Positions 33,636 to 46,319 of a stretch of 64,000 nucleotides of DNA are shown piece by piece (the first letter of the stretch is position 1; every line of letters begins with the position of its first letter). A program made the translations under genes and the position numbers. The stretch is from Schistocephalus solidus (taxonomy: Eukaryota; Platyhelminthes; Cestoda; Diphyllobothriidea; Diphyllobothriidae), in the NCBI GenBank assembly GCA_017591395.1, contig WEDG01000722.1, forward strand, positions 124,001-188,000. Direction: 5' to 3'. The notes under the pieces are model-generated. The model ran no database searches, was not told the DNA's origin, and worked only from the letters and a program-made list of their open reading frames with translations.

Positions 33636-35250
33636 TTAGAAAGAGAGAGAGAGAGAAAGAGAGAGTGCTCGTGACATATTGACACTTTTCTGCCACGGAG
33701 TGTGATCACGATGTCAAAGCACTCCATGTCAGTTGTTGGTTTCGAGGATACCGCTTGAGTCCTCTGCTTAATATTTTCAGTAGTTGCCAAGTCGCACACT
33801 GGAGAATTACTAGCAATATAACAGTACTCTCAGTTATATCAGGCTGTAAATAATTGGCCTCTAATTAAGTCGTTTTTTATTGGATGGTTTTCGAAGAAAT
33901 AACTTATTGTTTTGCCAATGATTTATAAACAAAAATGCCTCCCTTTGACGAAGCATCGTTTCTCATATCAGCGAAACTGCCGCAGATGTGGGGTAGGTGG
34001 TGACCTGTGCCTTACAAGTTTTTTTTCTGCAAAGTTCGTAAGTTTTCAGCTGTCAGATCACGAAATGTCATTTCTTATACTTCGCTCCCAAAGGGAATTC
34101 AATATTCTATTTATTTTACTATATACTTAAGTTACTGGCTTAATTACGGTCTACGTAATTTTTTATTTGGCGGTTAGCATGGATAGTGAGCATGCTTGCT
34201 AACGTTATCCGCCTTTGTCTCAATGTCATCAAAATTAGAAAGTTAACTTTCGCACTTAACTTTCATACAACATAACGAGCAGGCATTTGGGTTATTACCA
34301 CTTTTCAAAAAATTATTAACTGTTACATGTTATTCTTAAGGTTAATATTCTGTGATTCTATTTATTGAAAATAGTCCTCTTAAAAACCTTAGATTCACAA
34401 AAAGTTTACGCATCTTTCACTTATCATCATGATTTATCCAGGTAAGCTTTAGCCGCATGGCAGTAAGTTGTTATGATGGTGTTGTGTAGCTAGCGTTGCC
34501 CATTACTTTCTCCGCTTCCAAGTGTACTCACCGTTTTCTAGACAGTCCTTCATCACACCGTTTACACTGCTAGCATCACTCGATGTAGAGGCTGAATCAC
34601 ACCAAGCCGGATACGCCCAGTATCTCTGGGGTAGTCTTTTTTGATATCAATGAGTTTTTCTGCAGAATGGAGGTTTTGGCGACCACACCGAACCACCACT
34701 GTGGTATACAGCCAACTCTTCTATCCCCAGAATTCCGCAGTTGTATGGATTTTTCGCCGACCCTATCTCTATCCTTGATTAATTCCTCTATTGCATCCTT
34801 TCGATTATCCATCGGCCCATTCCAATTATGCAGTTCCGCGACGTTGTAATACTCTTTTGTTTGCGCATTCAGGTTAGAGAGTCAACAATGGGGGCGAACA
34901 AACAATTAAGTGTTTGGCTGATTTAATGTTTCTAAAATACAGCCGACTCTGTTGGCTCTGCTTCCAATCCCGGATCTGACGGCCAGCCGAGGGTTGACTA
35001 TATTTGGCGCAGATTAAACACCAACTCACTACCGATATCGGATTTGCAAATACACAACCGACAACCAACCTGTCAGCATAAATAATGACAAACTCATTTC
35101 TGGTGTCTTTTTCTCAGGAGCTCATTAGACTGGCTGTAACCGTAAATACCTACCGGGTTGCTATTTTGTCCAGGTTTTACCACCTAACATACACACCACC
35201 CAATAACTTTAATCTTTCGTTGATGACCACTCACCGATCAATAACGGAAC
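33636..35250. other. No recognisable gene; GA tract
   Basis: A GAGAGA tract (33640-33665) follows the satellite. Nothing else is supported. Confidence 0.5.
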
Positions 35251-35264
35251 TCACTCGTTCTATC

Positions 35265-35745
35265 CTGCCTTGGGGCTATATCTCTCAAGACCCGCCAGCA
35301 GTCGCACAGCGGCTAGTATTAGAGACAGAATGACAACTGACAAAATCAAGCGAGAATGTAAGCGCCATTTGTGGCTTATTAGCCGTCATCAGCCAGTCAT
35401 ACTTAACACCAGGCGGTGCACCACCCAAGGCTCGAACCCGAGACTTGTTGATCAGAAGGCCATCGCTCTAACCATTGAGGCACGAATGCTCGATGTCATG
35501 CCAGTTCGGATCGGGAATATTGAAATTTGATGCCAAACGCTTACGGATCGCTAACGGAAACCACTCGTCCCGTTCTGCCATGGGCCTCACTCTCGAGCCC
35601 CGCCAGAAGCCGCACAGCGGCCGGTAGATGAACATTGCCGGCAAAGAAAAGGCAAACTGGAATGGTCATTTCTGGCTCATTAACCGTCATCAGCCAGACA
35701 TGCTCAACCCAAGGTGGTGCACAACCCGAGGTTAGTAGTCAAAGT
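35265..35745 (-). repeat. S2 SINE dimer with two hammerhead-like segments
   Basis: On the minus strand the order is hammerhead-like segment (CTGATGA at 35693-35687), body, tRNA-like head (about 35490-35415, B box GGGTTCGAGCC), second hammerhead-like segment (35392-35386), second body. The two CTGATGA cores are 301 bp apart. The upstream copy keeps GAAATG...CCATT; the downstream copy has lost it (CCACAAATGGCGC). Confidence 0.75.
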
Positions 35746-36178
35746 TTTTCTTTTACCGATTGGAAAATCGAAAATGTAGGCACTAAATGCTCAACCACTG
35801 AATACTGACAGGACCATTAAAGGTAACGTTTTGTTATGACACTCCGGATAAGGAGCTTCTTTATGTGCTGTAGGGTTGGTCGTATTAAAAAGAGTACGCA
35901 TACAAACCATAGTGTCCTTTTGTGCATCAGCAGTATACGGACGATGAACTACCGCTTCTAGACTGCATTAAATCTAGACTCGACTGGGTTTCCAGATTTA
36001 CTGGTCAGAGCTGGAATTCCAATAAACAGAGGAAGAGTTAGTTAAATCTTCTGACTGGTTGAAAACGCAAAACAGCCAAAAGCGATAGTATAACCGGAAC
36101 TCGTTTTGCCATTCGATCCTATAAGTGATCATTCCCCGGCTGCAGTTGTAGTAGTAAGTCCCCATGAATTTGGGGAAT
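35746..36178. other. No recognisable gene
   Basis: Short interval between the S2 dimer and the TIR element. No feature is seen. Confidence 0.5.
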
Positions 36179-36470
36179 GGCCGCCTTAACAGGACACGGA
36201 AAAGGTAACCACAACGCCCATTTTTAATAGGCATATTTCAGGAAGGGTACAAACATAACTAAAATTGCAGTCTGAATCATTAATCTTTGCCCTACCCTAA
36301 ACCTAAACCCTACAGTTAACACGAACCCCAAACCTTAACCCTTAACCTTTAACGAACATACTCCTGACCCTAACCTTCTCCTAAGCAGTTAACCTAATTT
36401 CCCCAAAATGTTGCGCAAAGCCGCATACATTGTGGTTGGTTCCCCGTTCCAGTGTCCTGCTTAGGCGGCC
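36179..36470 (+). mobile_element. Short TIR element (MITE-like) with telomere-like interior
   Basis: It begins GGCCGCCTTAACAGGACACG and ends in GTGTCCTGCTTAGGCGGCC, an imperfect inverted repeat of about 40 bp. The interior has CCCTAAACCTAAACCC and many CCCTAA/TTAACC variants. It has no coding capacity. Related copies lie at 48420, 60011 and 62917. Confidence 0.75.
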
Positions 36471-37165
36471 CCACAATACAACCCTTTCTCCTGCGCATAC
36501 AGGAACCCAGCATCAGAGGCTATGAGACTGCAACGACAAATGAGTAGGTTTGCAGTTAAGCAGTGATGGAGGAGCAGGGGAGAAGAGTGCTATTGGCCAT
36601 GAATGGGCTGGGTTCACAGAACGGTTACACTGTGCCTCTTTGGCTGGTAATTGACTACGTGGGAGTAGCACGTTATTGCAGGAGTTGGCGTCAGAACCCC
36701 ATAAGTTCTGATGGTGGACTCTTGAATGAGTCGAAAGCTCACATCAATGCACCTTCGCCCTCTTTGCAACAAGATTTTGTAATTGGCTACAGCTCCAGTT
36801 AGACATTCAAACACGCAATGAGACAGGGGCTCGCAGTGTGTCGGCTGCAATCGGAAGAATCAAAGTCAAAATTCTTCCTGACCGTTGTTGCGACCATGTA
36901 GTTGGATGTCATCAGCTAAAGTGGAATTGAGTATTCCATTCTCCGTTAAGTTCGTTGTTACTTTTTTCCCTACTAGTGAAGTTGCATATTTATGCAAAAG
37001 ACTTCAGAACGGGAATCAAAAATCAACACGGGAAGTTCTGTATGCCATTTGGTAATCCAGAAATGACAGTGAATGTATATTCGATGGGACTTTAAGATGT
37101 ATTATTTTTTGGTTTTATCTATTCATTTTTTATTGTTTACCAAAAAAACTGATATAAAGTGAAAA
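36471..37165. other. No recognisable gene
   Basis: Only chance-length open frames are present. Confidence 0.5.
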
Positions 37166-37411
37166 ATGCCAGCTGGAAAATCGAAGTTTCCCATTTTACT
37201 ACTTAAATCTTCTAAGCGTGTATGTGTTGTGGTAGGACTATTGCTCCTTTCCTTCCCGTCCTTTAGTTATATTTCCTCACATCTTGAACAGTCAGGTTGG
37301 TGTTATTCAGCTCCTGAGGCCAGCTGCAAGAGAAGTGACTGCTCCTATCCTAGCGCATGCCGATGGATGAAGAAGCAGACATGTACGATCACCGGATGCG
37401 ATCCGCGATAA
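37166..37411 (+). CDS. Hypothetical small ORF with signal-anchor-like stretch and six late cysteines
   Basis: An 81-codon frame. Residues 19-36 form a hydrophobic run (VCVVVGLLLLSFPSFSYI) after a basic start, like a signal peptide or anchor. The remainder holds cysteines at WCYS, SCKRSDC, ACRW, TCTITGC. This layout resembles small secreted disulphide-rich proteins, but no family is recognised and the length is well within chance. It could equally be noise. Confidence 0.2.
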   Translation: MPAGKSKFPILLLKSSKRVCVVVGLLLLSFPSFSYISSHLEQSGWCYSAPEASCKRSDCSYPSACRWMKKQTCTITGCDPR

Positions 37412-37915
37412 TAGCACATTCCTAGATAGTCTAAGAGGCGAAAGTCAATGGAAGTCTCTTACAGGGCCAGATCGAACAAGCAGTTGGCAACAAGCTCAGA
37501 TAGTATAGCGAACGCAAATACAGTGGTTAACTAGCCTAAACGTGACCGCTTTTCTACTGGTTGCCTGCATCAACCTCTGCATGAACTGAGTTACCGTGGG
37601 TGCGGAACAGGCAGTCGATGCACATTCTCAAGTACTGATATCGGACAGTTTGACAGTCTTCTGTGTGCTCCACAGCTAGGTAGCACAGGGACGGTAACCA
37701 TCGTTTAACAGAGGCCTTCTGCCAGAAATGGCCATTCAGTCTCCCTTGTCTTTGCCGGCAATATTCATCTGCCTATTTTAAAATGTGTTTTGGATTGAAG
37801 AAATATTACCTTTGTAGGGTTGAAATGTTAAATGCGTGCCGTATAATTCACATATATTTCATTCGCGAATGAGCGCTGGCCTTGAATGAGCTATCCGGCC
37901 ACATGCAAAAGGCAC
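37412..37915. other. S2 SINE fragment, otherwise empty
   Basis: 37725-37778 (GCCAGAAATGGCCATT, CTCCCTTGTCTTTGCCGGCA) is the middle of an S2 SINE, plus orientation, without the hammerhead core. Nothing else is supported. Confidence 0.55.
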
Positions 37916-40700
37916 TCAAAACAGAAGTGTCGGCAAAATGACAGTTTTATACATCTTCAGGTTGGTGCTGAGGTGGACACCGTGTCGATTCCAGACGACG
38001 TTCTGCATGCGTCCGAATGCTTTGGCGATCTGGTTGGTGACCTCATCGTCGGTTTTCGTGCTGCATGAGAGGTTTGCTGCCCAGGTAGGTGTAGGTATCC
38101 ACGGATTGAGTTCGGCGCCGTTTACATTGATGCGAGCTACGCTGTAGGTAGTATTGGGCGGTGGCTTATGCATAACCACCGTTTTCTCTGTGTTTATGCG
38201 CAGTCTGAAGTTGTCGCAGGCAGCAGCGAAGAGGTCCATGCTCGGTTACAGGTCCCTTTGGTCGCTGCATTAAGTGCGCAGTCGTCAGCGAAGCGACGTT
38301 TGTGGATGGTGGCTGTGGATACACGCGAGCGAAACTGCATCCGCCGTTGGTTGAGGAGTCGGCCGTTCATCCAGGAGGTGATGCGTATTCCGGTGCGCTC
38401 GTCGTGGTAGGCGTCCATAAGCATAGCAGAGAACATGAGACTTAAGAGGGTAGGCGCGAGGACGCAACCCTGCTGAACTTCGTTAGTCACTGCGAAGGCC
38501 TACGCGAAGGCTTCATTGTCCGCGAAGCGCGCTATCTTGCCATCGTGGAGTTTACGCACCATGTGACAGCCGAATTACTGCATGGTTTTCCACAGTCCGT
38601 CGCAATTCACTGTGCACTGGGTTTCATCGGATCCAAGAAGGTAGTGTAAAGGTGAGTTCGCATCTCCTGGCATTTCTCTTGTAGCTAGTGGGCGGCGAAA
38701 ATCATGTCGGTTGTTCCGCGGTGTCGTCGGAAGTTACATTGGCTTTCCGGGAGAAGTTCCTGCTCTAAGTGACCGTTCAGACGATTGAGAAAGATACGGG
38801 CGAATATCTTCCCGACGATGTTGAGCAACGAGATTCCTCTGTGGTTATCACAAAGATACGGGTTACCCTTCCGCTTGTAGAGATGGGCAATGGTCCCGTC
38901 TTTGAAATCCTGAGAAACTTGTCCTTGGCGCCACATCTCCTGGAAGAGTGTTGTGAGTTCTGCCATCAGCCGGGGCCCAGCGTGCTTGTAGACTTCCGGT
39001 GGGATTGCGTCGGATACCGGTGCTTTACCACTGGAGATTTGCTACACGGCCCGGATGGTTTCTGGTAGGGAAGGCGACAGATCCAGGTCATTGTTCGTGT
39101 CCACTTGAGGGAGCCGGTCAATGACAGCATCGGAGATGGCTGATGAGCAATTAAGGAAACTCCTGAAGTGCTCGGCCCAGCGCTTCAGAATTCGCGATTT
39201 CTCTGTCAGAAGTGTTGTGCCATCAGAACTGAGCAGTGGTGCGGTTCCCTTGATGCAGGGGTCATAGATGGCCTTGATGGCTTTTAAAAGTTTGTCATTT
39301 CATTGCAGTCCACATAACCTTGGATTTTCTCAGCCTTGCGGACCATCCAGGCGTACTGCATCTTACGCAGCCGTTGATGTTCAAGGCGGTGGCACCTGAA
39401 GAAGGCTGCTTTGGTGGCGTCAGTCTGAAGGTCCATGTAGGCTTTGTGTAGTCCATTCTTCCCCGTGAGTAGGTTGCTGATTTCAGCGTCATTGTCGTCA
39501 AATCAGTTCTGGTGTTGACGGCTCGCGCGTCCGAGGAAATTAAGAGTGATTGACTGGATTACGTTTCGCAGTTGAAACCATCGTGTCTCCAAGGTGGCAG
39601 TATTATCTGGAGCATGCACGTCCTCCAGTTTCTGGGTTATCTGATTGCTGAATTCAAAACAGTGAACCGGCAAATTTTAAAAAAATTGTATTTACCTCAC
39701 CTGGTGGTCACCTACCTTGGTGCCTTAATCGGGTTCAAACTCGGCGCCTCATCTTGGAAATGACGAGGCGGTGATCCGTCCAACAATCGGCATCGCGGAT
39801 CGCCTTGGTTACCAGCACGTCCTATCGATTTCGCCTCCGGACGAGAACGTAGTGCAGCAGCTGCCAGCGCCGCGACCGTGGGTGCATCCACTTGGCCTTC
39901 TCCCGCGTCGGAAGGCGGAAGAATGTGTTGCTCTGCAGTAGAAGAGGACGCCGTTATCGTTACAGCTCCCGAGACCGTGGGGACCCAGCACTCCCTGCCA
40001 GGCAGTGTGGTCTGTCGCGATGCGGGCGTTGAAATCAGCAAGGACAATTAACTTGTCCGCCTTCGGCCCAGTTGTCATGAGGGCGTGCAGTCCTCGTAGA
40101 ATTTATCCTTCGCCGCATCAGAGCCCGTCCTTGAGGAGCGTAGGCACTGAAGATGGTGGCGAACTTGTCTCCCCGAATAGGCAGGCAGAGGCTCATCAGG
40201 CGATCATTGATCCCCTGCGGCAAACAGGGCAGACGTCCCACGATGTCATTCCGGATGGCAAAGGTGACGCCAGCATCGCGTCGCTCTGCCTTTGGCCAGC
40301 CACTCCAGAAGAAGCTGTAGCCGGCACCCACCTCCTCCATCTGACTCTGCTCAGAGAATCGGGTATCACTGAGAGCAGCAATGTCCACCTTGTAGCGCGT
40401 CAGTTCCCAAGTGAATAGCGCCGTCCTCCGTTCCGGCTGGGTGCTCCTAGGATTGTTTAAAAGGGAACGAACATTCCAGGTTGCTAGGGTGAGTGGACTC
40501 ACCCAAGCAGCCTGGAGAGTATGGTGCGGGGATGGGGACGGGTGCATGGTTGTTTGTTTGAGTTTTACGACCTCGTATTTTGCGATGTGCGGTCCGCGGC
40601 CGGCTGCGAAAGACGTGGGACCCAGCATTTTTTAAGGGCACCTTTTCTAACCCCTTCCTCCGCGAGGAGGCAAGCAGTGCTCTCCCTAAATAGGGCTGCT
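37916..40700 (-). pseudogene. LINE (non-LTR retrotransposon), endonuclease and reverse transcriptase, frameshifted
   Basis: Reading the minus strand from about 40630: an apurinic-type endonuclease ([40 protein letters not shown]; after a frameshift, [11 protein letters not shown] and DHRLVIS), a linker (QRLRKMQYAWMV; LLSSDGTTLLTEKSRILKRW), then the reverse transcriptase (PEVYKHAGPRLMAELTTLF; DNHRGISLLNIVGKIFARI; QQGCVLAPTLLSLMFSAMLM; catalytic FADD at 38281-38292; [12 protein letters not shown]). Several frameshifts and in-frame stops interrupt it, and motif A is damaged, so it cannot code. It ends abruptly at ILPTLLF near 37917; the usual C-terminal tail is missing. The G+C of this block is higher than that of its surroundings. 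The clade (CR1- or RTE-like) is not settled. Confidence 0.9.
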
Positions 40701-40960
40701 CGGACATCCCAGATGGCTGTCGAATTCCACTGTGTCACGGTTTTGTTTTAGTGGGTGAGCGACTCGAGTTAGATTTGGCCACCTAGGGGGTTGCTGTCGC
40801 CCCCACCATATGACTTTTTAAGAGGGGGTGAGGAAAGAAGTTTGGGAGTCAGACATACCGGGTGTGGTGACACACACACAGCACCGGAGATACACACATA
40901 CACACAACTTCATCTCCTAGGTTAAATCCCGCGCCAGCCATCTTCAGGTTGTTTAACAAC
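40701..40960 (-). other. Probable 5' untranslated part of the LINE, and CA repeats
   Basis: The sequence upstream of the endonuclease frame on the minus strand continues without obvious break and includes a CACACA tract at 40870-40905. No other copy is present here to define its end. Confidence 0.35.
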
Positions 40961-43325
40961 CAGTCGATGTAGTTACCAGGCAGCAGCCACTGCACACAGC
41001 ACGACTATAAGGAGCTCCAGAGTTGGGTGTCAGTCATGGGCCTTTATAGAGACCAGTGTTTGTGGAGCGTACTATCACTCGCAAACTGTGCCCCTCACTC
41101 GACCCCTTATATTCACGATGAAATGTATAACTTTTGAAATATGACTACTTTGTGTTTTTTTTCAGTAGGATTAGTTTCACCGACGTAAAACAACTGCAAT
41201 TGGCACTATTATATATATGCTAACCTACGACTTGGGCAAAAAAGCCAACCCAATGCGGGTAAAATCTTTTGGATCGTGCCAAAACTGTCAGTCACGATCA
41301 CGGTAAGTGACATTTGAAGTACCATGCACCGAACGTACTTGAAAAACCAAGAACGTCAATCGAGTGCGTGCGAATGCACTAGGGAATCACTAATACATGT
41401 ACGTTAGATGCGTACAATCATAAAGTACAAATTAGAGGTGAGGTTTGCTGCTACACGTATGTAGGTATTTCAATAATTTAATGACATTACTACCATGATC
41501 ATATTCCTTTTCTTTTCGGCTCACAATAAAAGTTGAACGATGTTCAGTTTCGAAAATTATAGAAAAGGTGGATTTCTCAGATACACTGCATTACCGACAA
41601 GAGTTTCTGGAGCTGTACCTCAAATGCAATGAAACTGAAAACTCAAAGCCACTTTAAACGATTTTTTTCGAGCATGGCAGTGCCTCAGTTAACCCTTAGT
41701 GACTTTTACTGGATGAAAATTTTCGCATCGTATAAAAGTTGTCCTGGGCTGTGCTCTCAGTACCGCAGCCTGACTTCAATCTTTTTACTTCCAAGGAAGT
41801 TAAATCCCCATTTTTGCATGCAAGTAGCGAAGGGACAGTGAGATCACATGGGCATGATCGAATTTTTTTAGAAAAACTTCACCACATTCGGATTCAATGA
41901 CTAGGGAAAAATTTATACAAATGGATACGTGAGCTGGTTCATCGTTTTTATGGTTGATTTCGGTAAATGTGTTCGTCCAAACATAGTGTAAGCAATAAAT
42001 AAGAAAATAAAACACAAACAGAAAGTAAAAATTATCATATTTTATGGACAAAATCAAAAGCTATAACAGAGAAAAGATGAAGATGGAAGACGGTGACTCA
42101 AATGCAGATGGCCGCATGACTTTACTGGCACGGTATGAAGGTATGGAAGGCTATGGAACGAAATTGTTTACCATAACTTCAATGCAGCTACCAGCTAGCA
42201 ACCTAAATTAGTAATTTAAGAAAAAAATAACAAGCTCCTTTGGTAGTTTCAGGTGTACCAGAGACCGCAGTGGAAACCCTGCAAGACCTATTGAGTAGTT
42301 AAATCCTTCGAAAAAATGCCATAAAAAATAGTGAATAAATGAGACGTTATACACAACAAAGACCTCAGAGAAATATTGAAATTTTATAGTCTATTTGCTT
42401 TAGTTAGCCAGTCTTTCCTCAAATCCAGGCTTGAATCGCCCGAAAATTTTAGGAAAATGGATTTGATAATAAAGTGAAGCACCCTACTAGTTTAGCAACA
42501 AGCGCACGCTCTGTCCGGTTATGTGCACGAATTATACTACTGCTAAGTTATTAGGCGGTAATTTTACCCAGTTGTTCCGTATATGCTGACGGTATTTAGC
42601 GCAAATGTTTTACAAAAACGGGTTCCACACTAAACAACTAAGGCCCTAATGACTTCATGGTTGTTTAATATTTTGATGACTTCTGATAAACTTCTAGACC
42701 GAAATTCTGCATAATATCGGGACGTCTGAGTTCTTGCGTTTGAGGTTCGAAGGCGTGCACCTTCACCAAGCCAGGCAGTTTCCTGAAAACGAGTGCACCA
42801 TCCTGAGTGCCTTCCAGTTCCAAGTGGAGAAGGGAACTTGTTCTACCTCTTAAATATTCTCCTTGTGCAGGCCACTGGTCGCTCGGCAGTAGGAAAGTGA
42901 AAGGTCCCCTTGAAAATTTGATGCCGACACCTCGCAAACGCAACCTCTCTACTTATAAACTAGCGTGTGAGGGTTCATTAACACGTGAGTTAGGGAAGGC
43001 CAAGTAGGCGCAACAAATTCCCCTAGGTAAGAGGTCATTTAGGCCTGTTCCGCTCCATCTCCTGATGATGCGCCTCTCGGAGTCAATCGGCAAAATGTGC
43101 AGTCGTGTGAATGATGGCGCAATCGGCCACTAGAGCAACGTTACCGAGGTGAGACGGTCCAGGTATCCCCAATAAAAAGGTTAGGAAGAGAGCTTTAGTG
43201 CACGATGTTTGTTGAGGCCAGAAAGCGCATACACGGCTCAGCAGGCGTGTTCGTTCGGACGAAAGCGCGTGACTGCGCCTGAGTGTTGTGCGGCTGCTAC
43301 CAATCGATGAAGAGAAAAATATCGA
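40961..43325. other. No recognisable gene
   Basis: AT-rich region without recognised coding, repeat or RNA structure. Confidence 0.5.
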
Positions 43326-44720
43326 TTGGCGTCATTGCGTCTGTGAGCCGAACGCGAAGTCACTTGCGCGCAGGCACAGGCGTGCTAGGTGGACCGATTG
43401 CGCCGAGAACCACGAGAGCGGACTTCGGCAACTTTTTGCATCCAGGCAACTCGAAGCAACTATTATTGTCATCAATAGCTCTCCTCGGTCATCCTCGAGA
43501 GATTTGGACAAATGGCCCAGAGTACGCCTTGGTGAATGTTTTGTTGCCATAGCATCCAAACTGCTTGTTTGCCCATACAGTCTCCAATAGGTGTGACAGC
43601 CAAGACCCTATCCTTTTGGTACCTTTCACGCCCCAGCACCTGTCTATTGCAAGTCCTCTGGCTTCAGGCACGTAAAGATCTATGTGTTCATGTTAATAAG
43701 TGTATTTTAGCTGTACACTTGGGCCCAACTTCCGCTTAGAAGTAGAAAAGGAAGAAACCAGCAAGGACTTTATTCCAGCCTGTGATTGGGTATGGCTAGC
43801 TAATGACAGTTAATTAACCAGAAATCACCATTCCAGTCCCCCTTGTCTTTAATGGTAATTTTTAACTTTCTATAATACCAGCCGATGTGTGGTTGCCGGT
43901 GAGGCTCGAGAGTGATTCCCAAGACACAACGGGATGCCTATGTCCCGTTCCTCCTTCCCCACCACCAGTGCCAAAGGCCATCTATAATGTCCTTATAATT
44001 GTCGGTAAGCCTTCTGCTATTAATGCTTGCATTTCACTAGGAAAAATACAAAAGCAACCATAAAATGAGTCGTTAACGTTGACTGTGTTCCTCACGGCAC
44101 CACAAGTGCTGAGACAATTGCGTGGGGCTGTGAGAAAGATTACATAAATTTTGGCAATCGGCTGCTTCATCGTGACAAAGCGCCCGCCCACAAAGCGTTC
44201 CAATTCAAACATTTTTTGGCAAAAAAACGGCATAACACCGGTTTCTCGCCCCCCTTCCTCGCCCACCCTAGCACCCTGTGTCTTCTTCTTACTCCCGAGA
44301 ATGAAGAAAAGCCTAAAGGGAAAGGTTTCCGAAGGTAGAAGAGGTTAGCGTCCAGCTGCGATATGTATATGTATGTAGATATGCACATTTGAAGAGTTCG
44401 AGTCAGTGCCCTTGATGATCATATGAATTTACAGTAATACTTGCGCGTTTGCAGGCGGTATATACTTGTCAGCCGTCTGCGTAGAAGGATTTGTTTACAC
44501 TGTCCATGCACTGAAATTCGTGCAACTTTAATCAAAATGTAAACTTTTTTCGTTGATGACACCAAAAATTTCTTCGAGTTAGCTGGAGCAGACCCTAGGA
44601 TGCAAAAAGTTGCAGAGGTTCGCTCTCGTGGTTCTCGGCGCGATCAGTCCGCCTAGCACGTCTCTGTCTGTGCGCGTGTGCCTTCGCGTTCGGCTCAGCG
44701 ACGCCGTGACGCCGATCTGC
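43325..44720. repeat. Inverted repeat pair R5 (possible TIR element)
   Basis: 43325-43475 is the reverse complement of about 44560-44715, diverged (shared GAGCCGAACGCGAAG, GCGCCGAGAACCACGAGAGC and AACTTTTTGCATCC). The 1.08 kb between them has no recognised coding and contains an S2 SINE. Confidence 0.6.
43785..43960 (+). repeat. S2 SINE copy, decayed
   Basis: GGCTAGCTAATGACAGTTAATTAACC, given in parts, is a degraded hammerhead segment (GCTAATGA for GCTGATGA). It is followed by CCAGAAATCACCATTCCAG and the body block GGCTCGAGAGTGA, ACAACGGGA. Confidence 0.6.
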
Positions 44721-46055
44721 AAATTTGACTTGAATTGAATTTCAAATGTGCCTCGTATGAAAACTGATCACAGGTGCATATAAGGAAAGTGACTTGCTAG
44801 ATTTTTGTTGGAGATCCTTACGGCCACGTATGTAAGTCGCTTTGATGAAAGAAACTACGCAAATACTGATTAGTCATCCTTTACATTCCACAAACGACTT
44901 TTCTGAACAACTTGGGAGTGATTGGTCGTCTTTAAATGTCGCATTTTAATAAAGAACGTGTTTCATTTTTTAAAACGGCTGAAAATGTCCTATGTATTTT
45001 AGGCGCAATTGATGTCGCACACAGTAGGTGACCTAAGTTATGAATTGTATGACTGAAATTGAGACGATTACATTTTAAGCGCCTAAAATCTTGTGCATTT
45101 TATTTATCAACCTAGACTGTGCTGGAAAATTTCCTTTTGGTATGCAGAAAAAATGCAGGAAGTCTCATGAAACTGTTTTGAAATCCATACTCAAACTGCA
45201 GGCTCTTAGTTAAGCTCTATATTACATTTTGCGGTAATCCTTGGAGAAGATTTCAGTCCATAGTACACTCAAAAAATATGTTCAAGTGTTGCTCTACTTG
45301 TGCTGTTTTATGTTCTCAGTTAGATGCAGGGACCAAATTTATGCACTTCTTAAAGTTACGCTTACTCATGTGAAAAAATCCTCTCATTTTGGCCTTTTCA
45401 CTATTCTTGGAAGTTTTTCTTTCCAAACAATGTACCATTGGTTTTAATATTTCTTTATATGTTGATTACACCTAAAACTATGCCTTGTTAATTGGGGTGT
45501 TTCGCTCGATAGATTTGAGCCAATTTATGAGTAATAAGAGATGTTTCGTAACGTTAGGCTCGATTCAGGTGATGGGTTACAAACAATATTAATGGCCGAT
45601 GTACTGATGGCTGGCAGAAAACTAGATGGCACTGATGACGTTCATTCATGTGATCCCCTGCTGATCAAATAACTATTTATAAGTAGAAATTTATGTATCA
45701 CAATAGGCTGGATTCACTTGAGAAATTTCATTTAAAGAGGAATTGGGTAGCGACCAGAATAAATCCACCTGCCAACATCCGTCAGTTTACCTTCCGGACG
45801 AGCCCGGTTACCACACGAAAACTCCTCCTATCAGCCTTTTTTCTCACTTTAAGGTGCTTGGAGAAAAAAATGCAGGAGGATCGCGGTTCTCAGACCGCTG
45901 ACAGGTAAATTTATTGGAATTTGAATGTAAATAAAAGCTCAAATATAGTGTACTTTTAATAAGAAACAATAGAAATGTGGTGTTGTTCTCCCTGAGTTGA
46001 GTTACCCATCCCGTTTTGTCTACTTTTACCACTCCAAAGAATTCACACGCCACTG
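44721..46055. other. No recognisable gene
   Basis: AT-rich. Nothing supported. Confidence 0.5.
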
Positions 46056-46059
46056 ACTT

Positions 46060-46310
46060 ACCGATCTGATGGATCGTAGATTGACTGCTTTAGGAAAGCT
46101 TGTCTGAGTACGCAGTTTAATGTATCAGAATTGGTGGATTTCACAGTTTACGGTAGGCTGCACGTGTAACTTGACCCCAAGGGGCTCCCAGTTGGGCCGA
46201 GTATCGCAAGTGGTTAGAGTGATTGCTGTACTCAAGACTGTCCCTTGTTGTTTTGGGCTCTAATCCCATCGATACAGCCGGGATTTCACTAGTAGGTCAA
46301 ATTAATTATT
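46060..46310 (+). repeat. S1 SINE copy, diverged
   Basis: Contains GATTGACTGCTTTAGGAAAG, CCCAGTTGGGCCGAG and a decayed tRNA-like head (ATCGCAAGTGGTTAGAGTG). It aligns with 4705-4960. Confidence 0.55.
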
Positions 46311-46319
46311 AAGGTAAAA

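Noticed and set aside
37886..39068. Plus-strand ORFs over the LINE
   Set aside because: They are shadows of the minus-strand endonuclease/reverse transcriptase.
45625..45665. CTGATGACGTTC as hammerhead core
   Set aside because: No GAAA, stem II or stem I partner.
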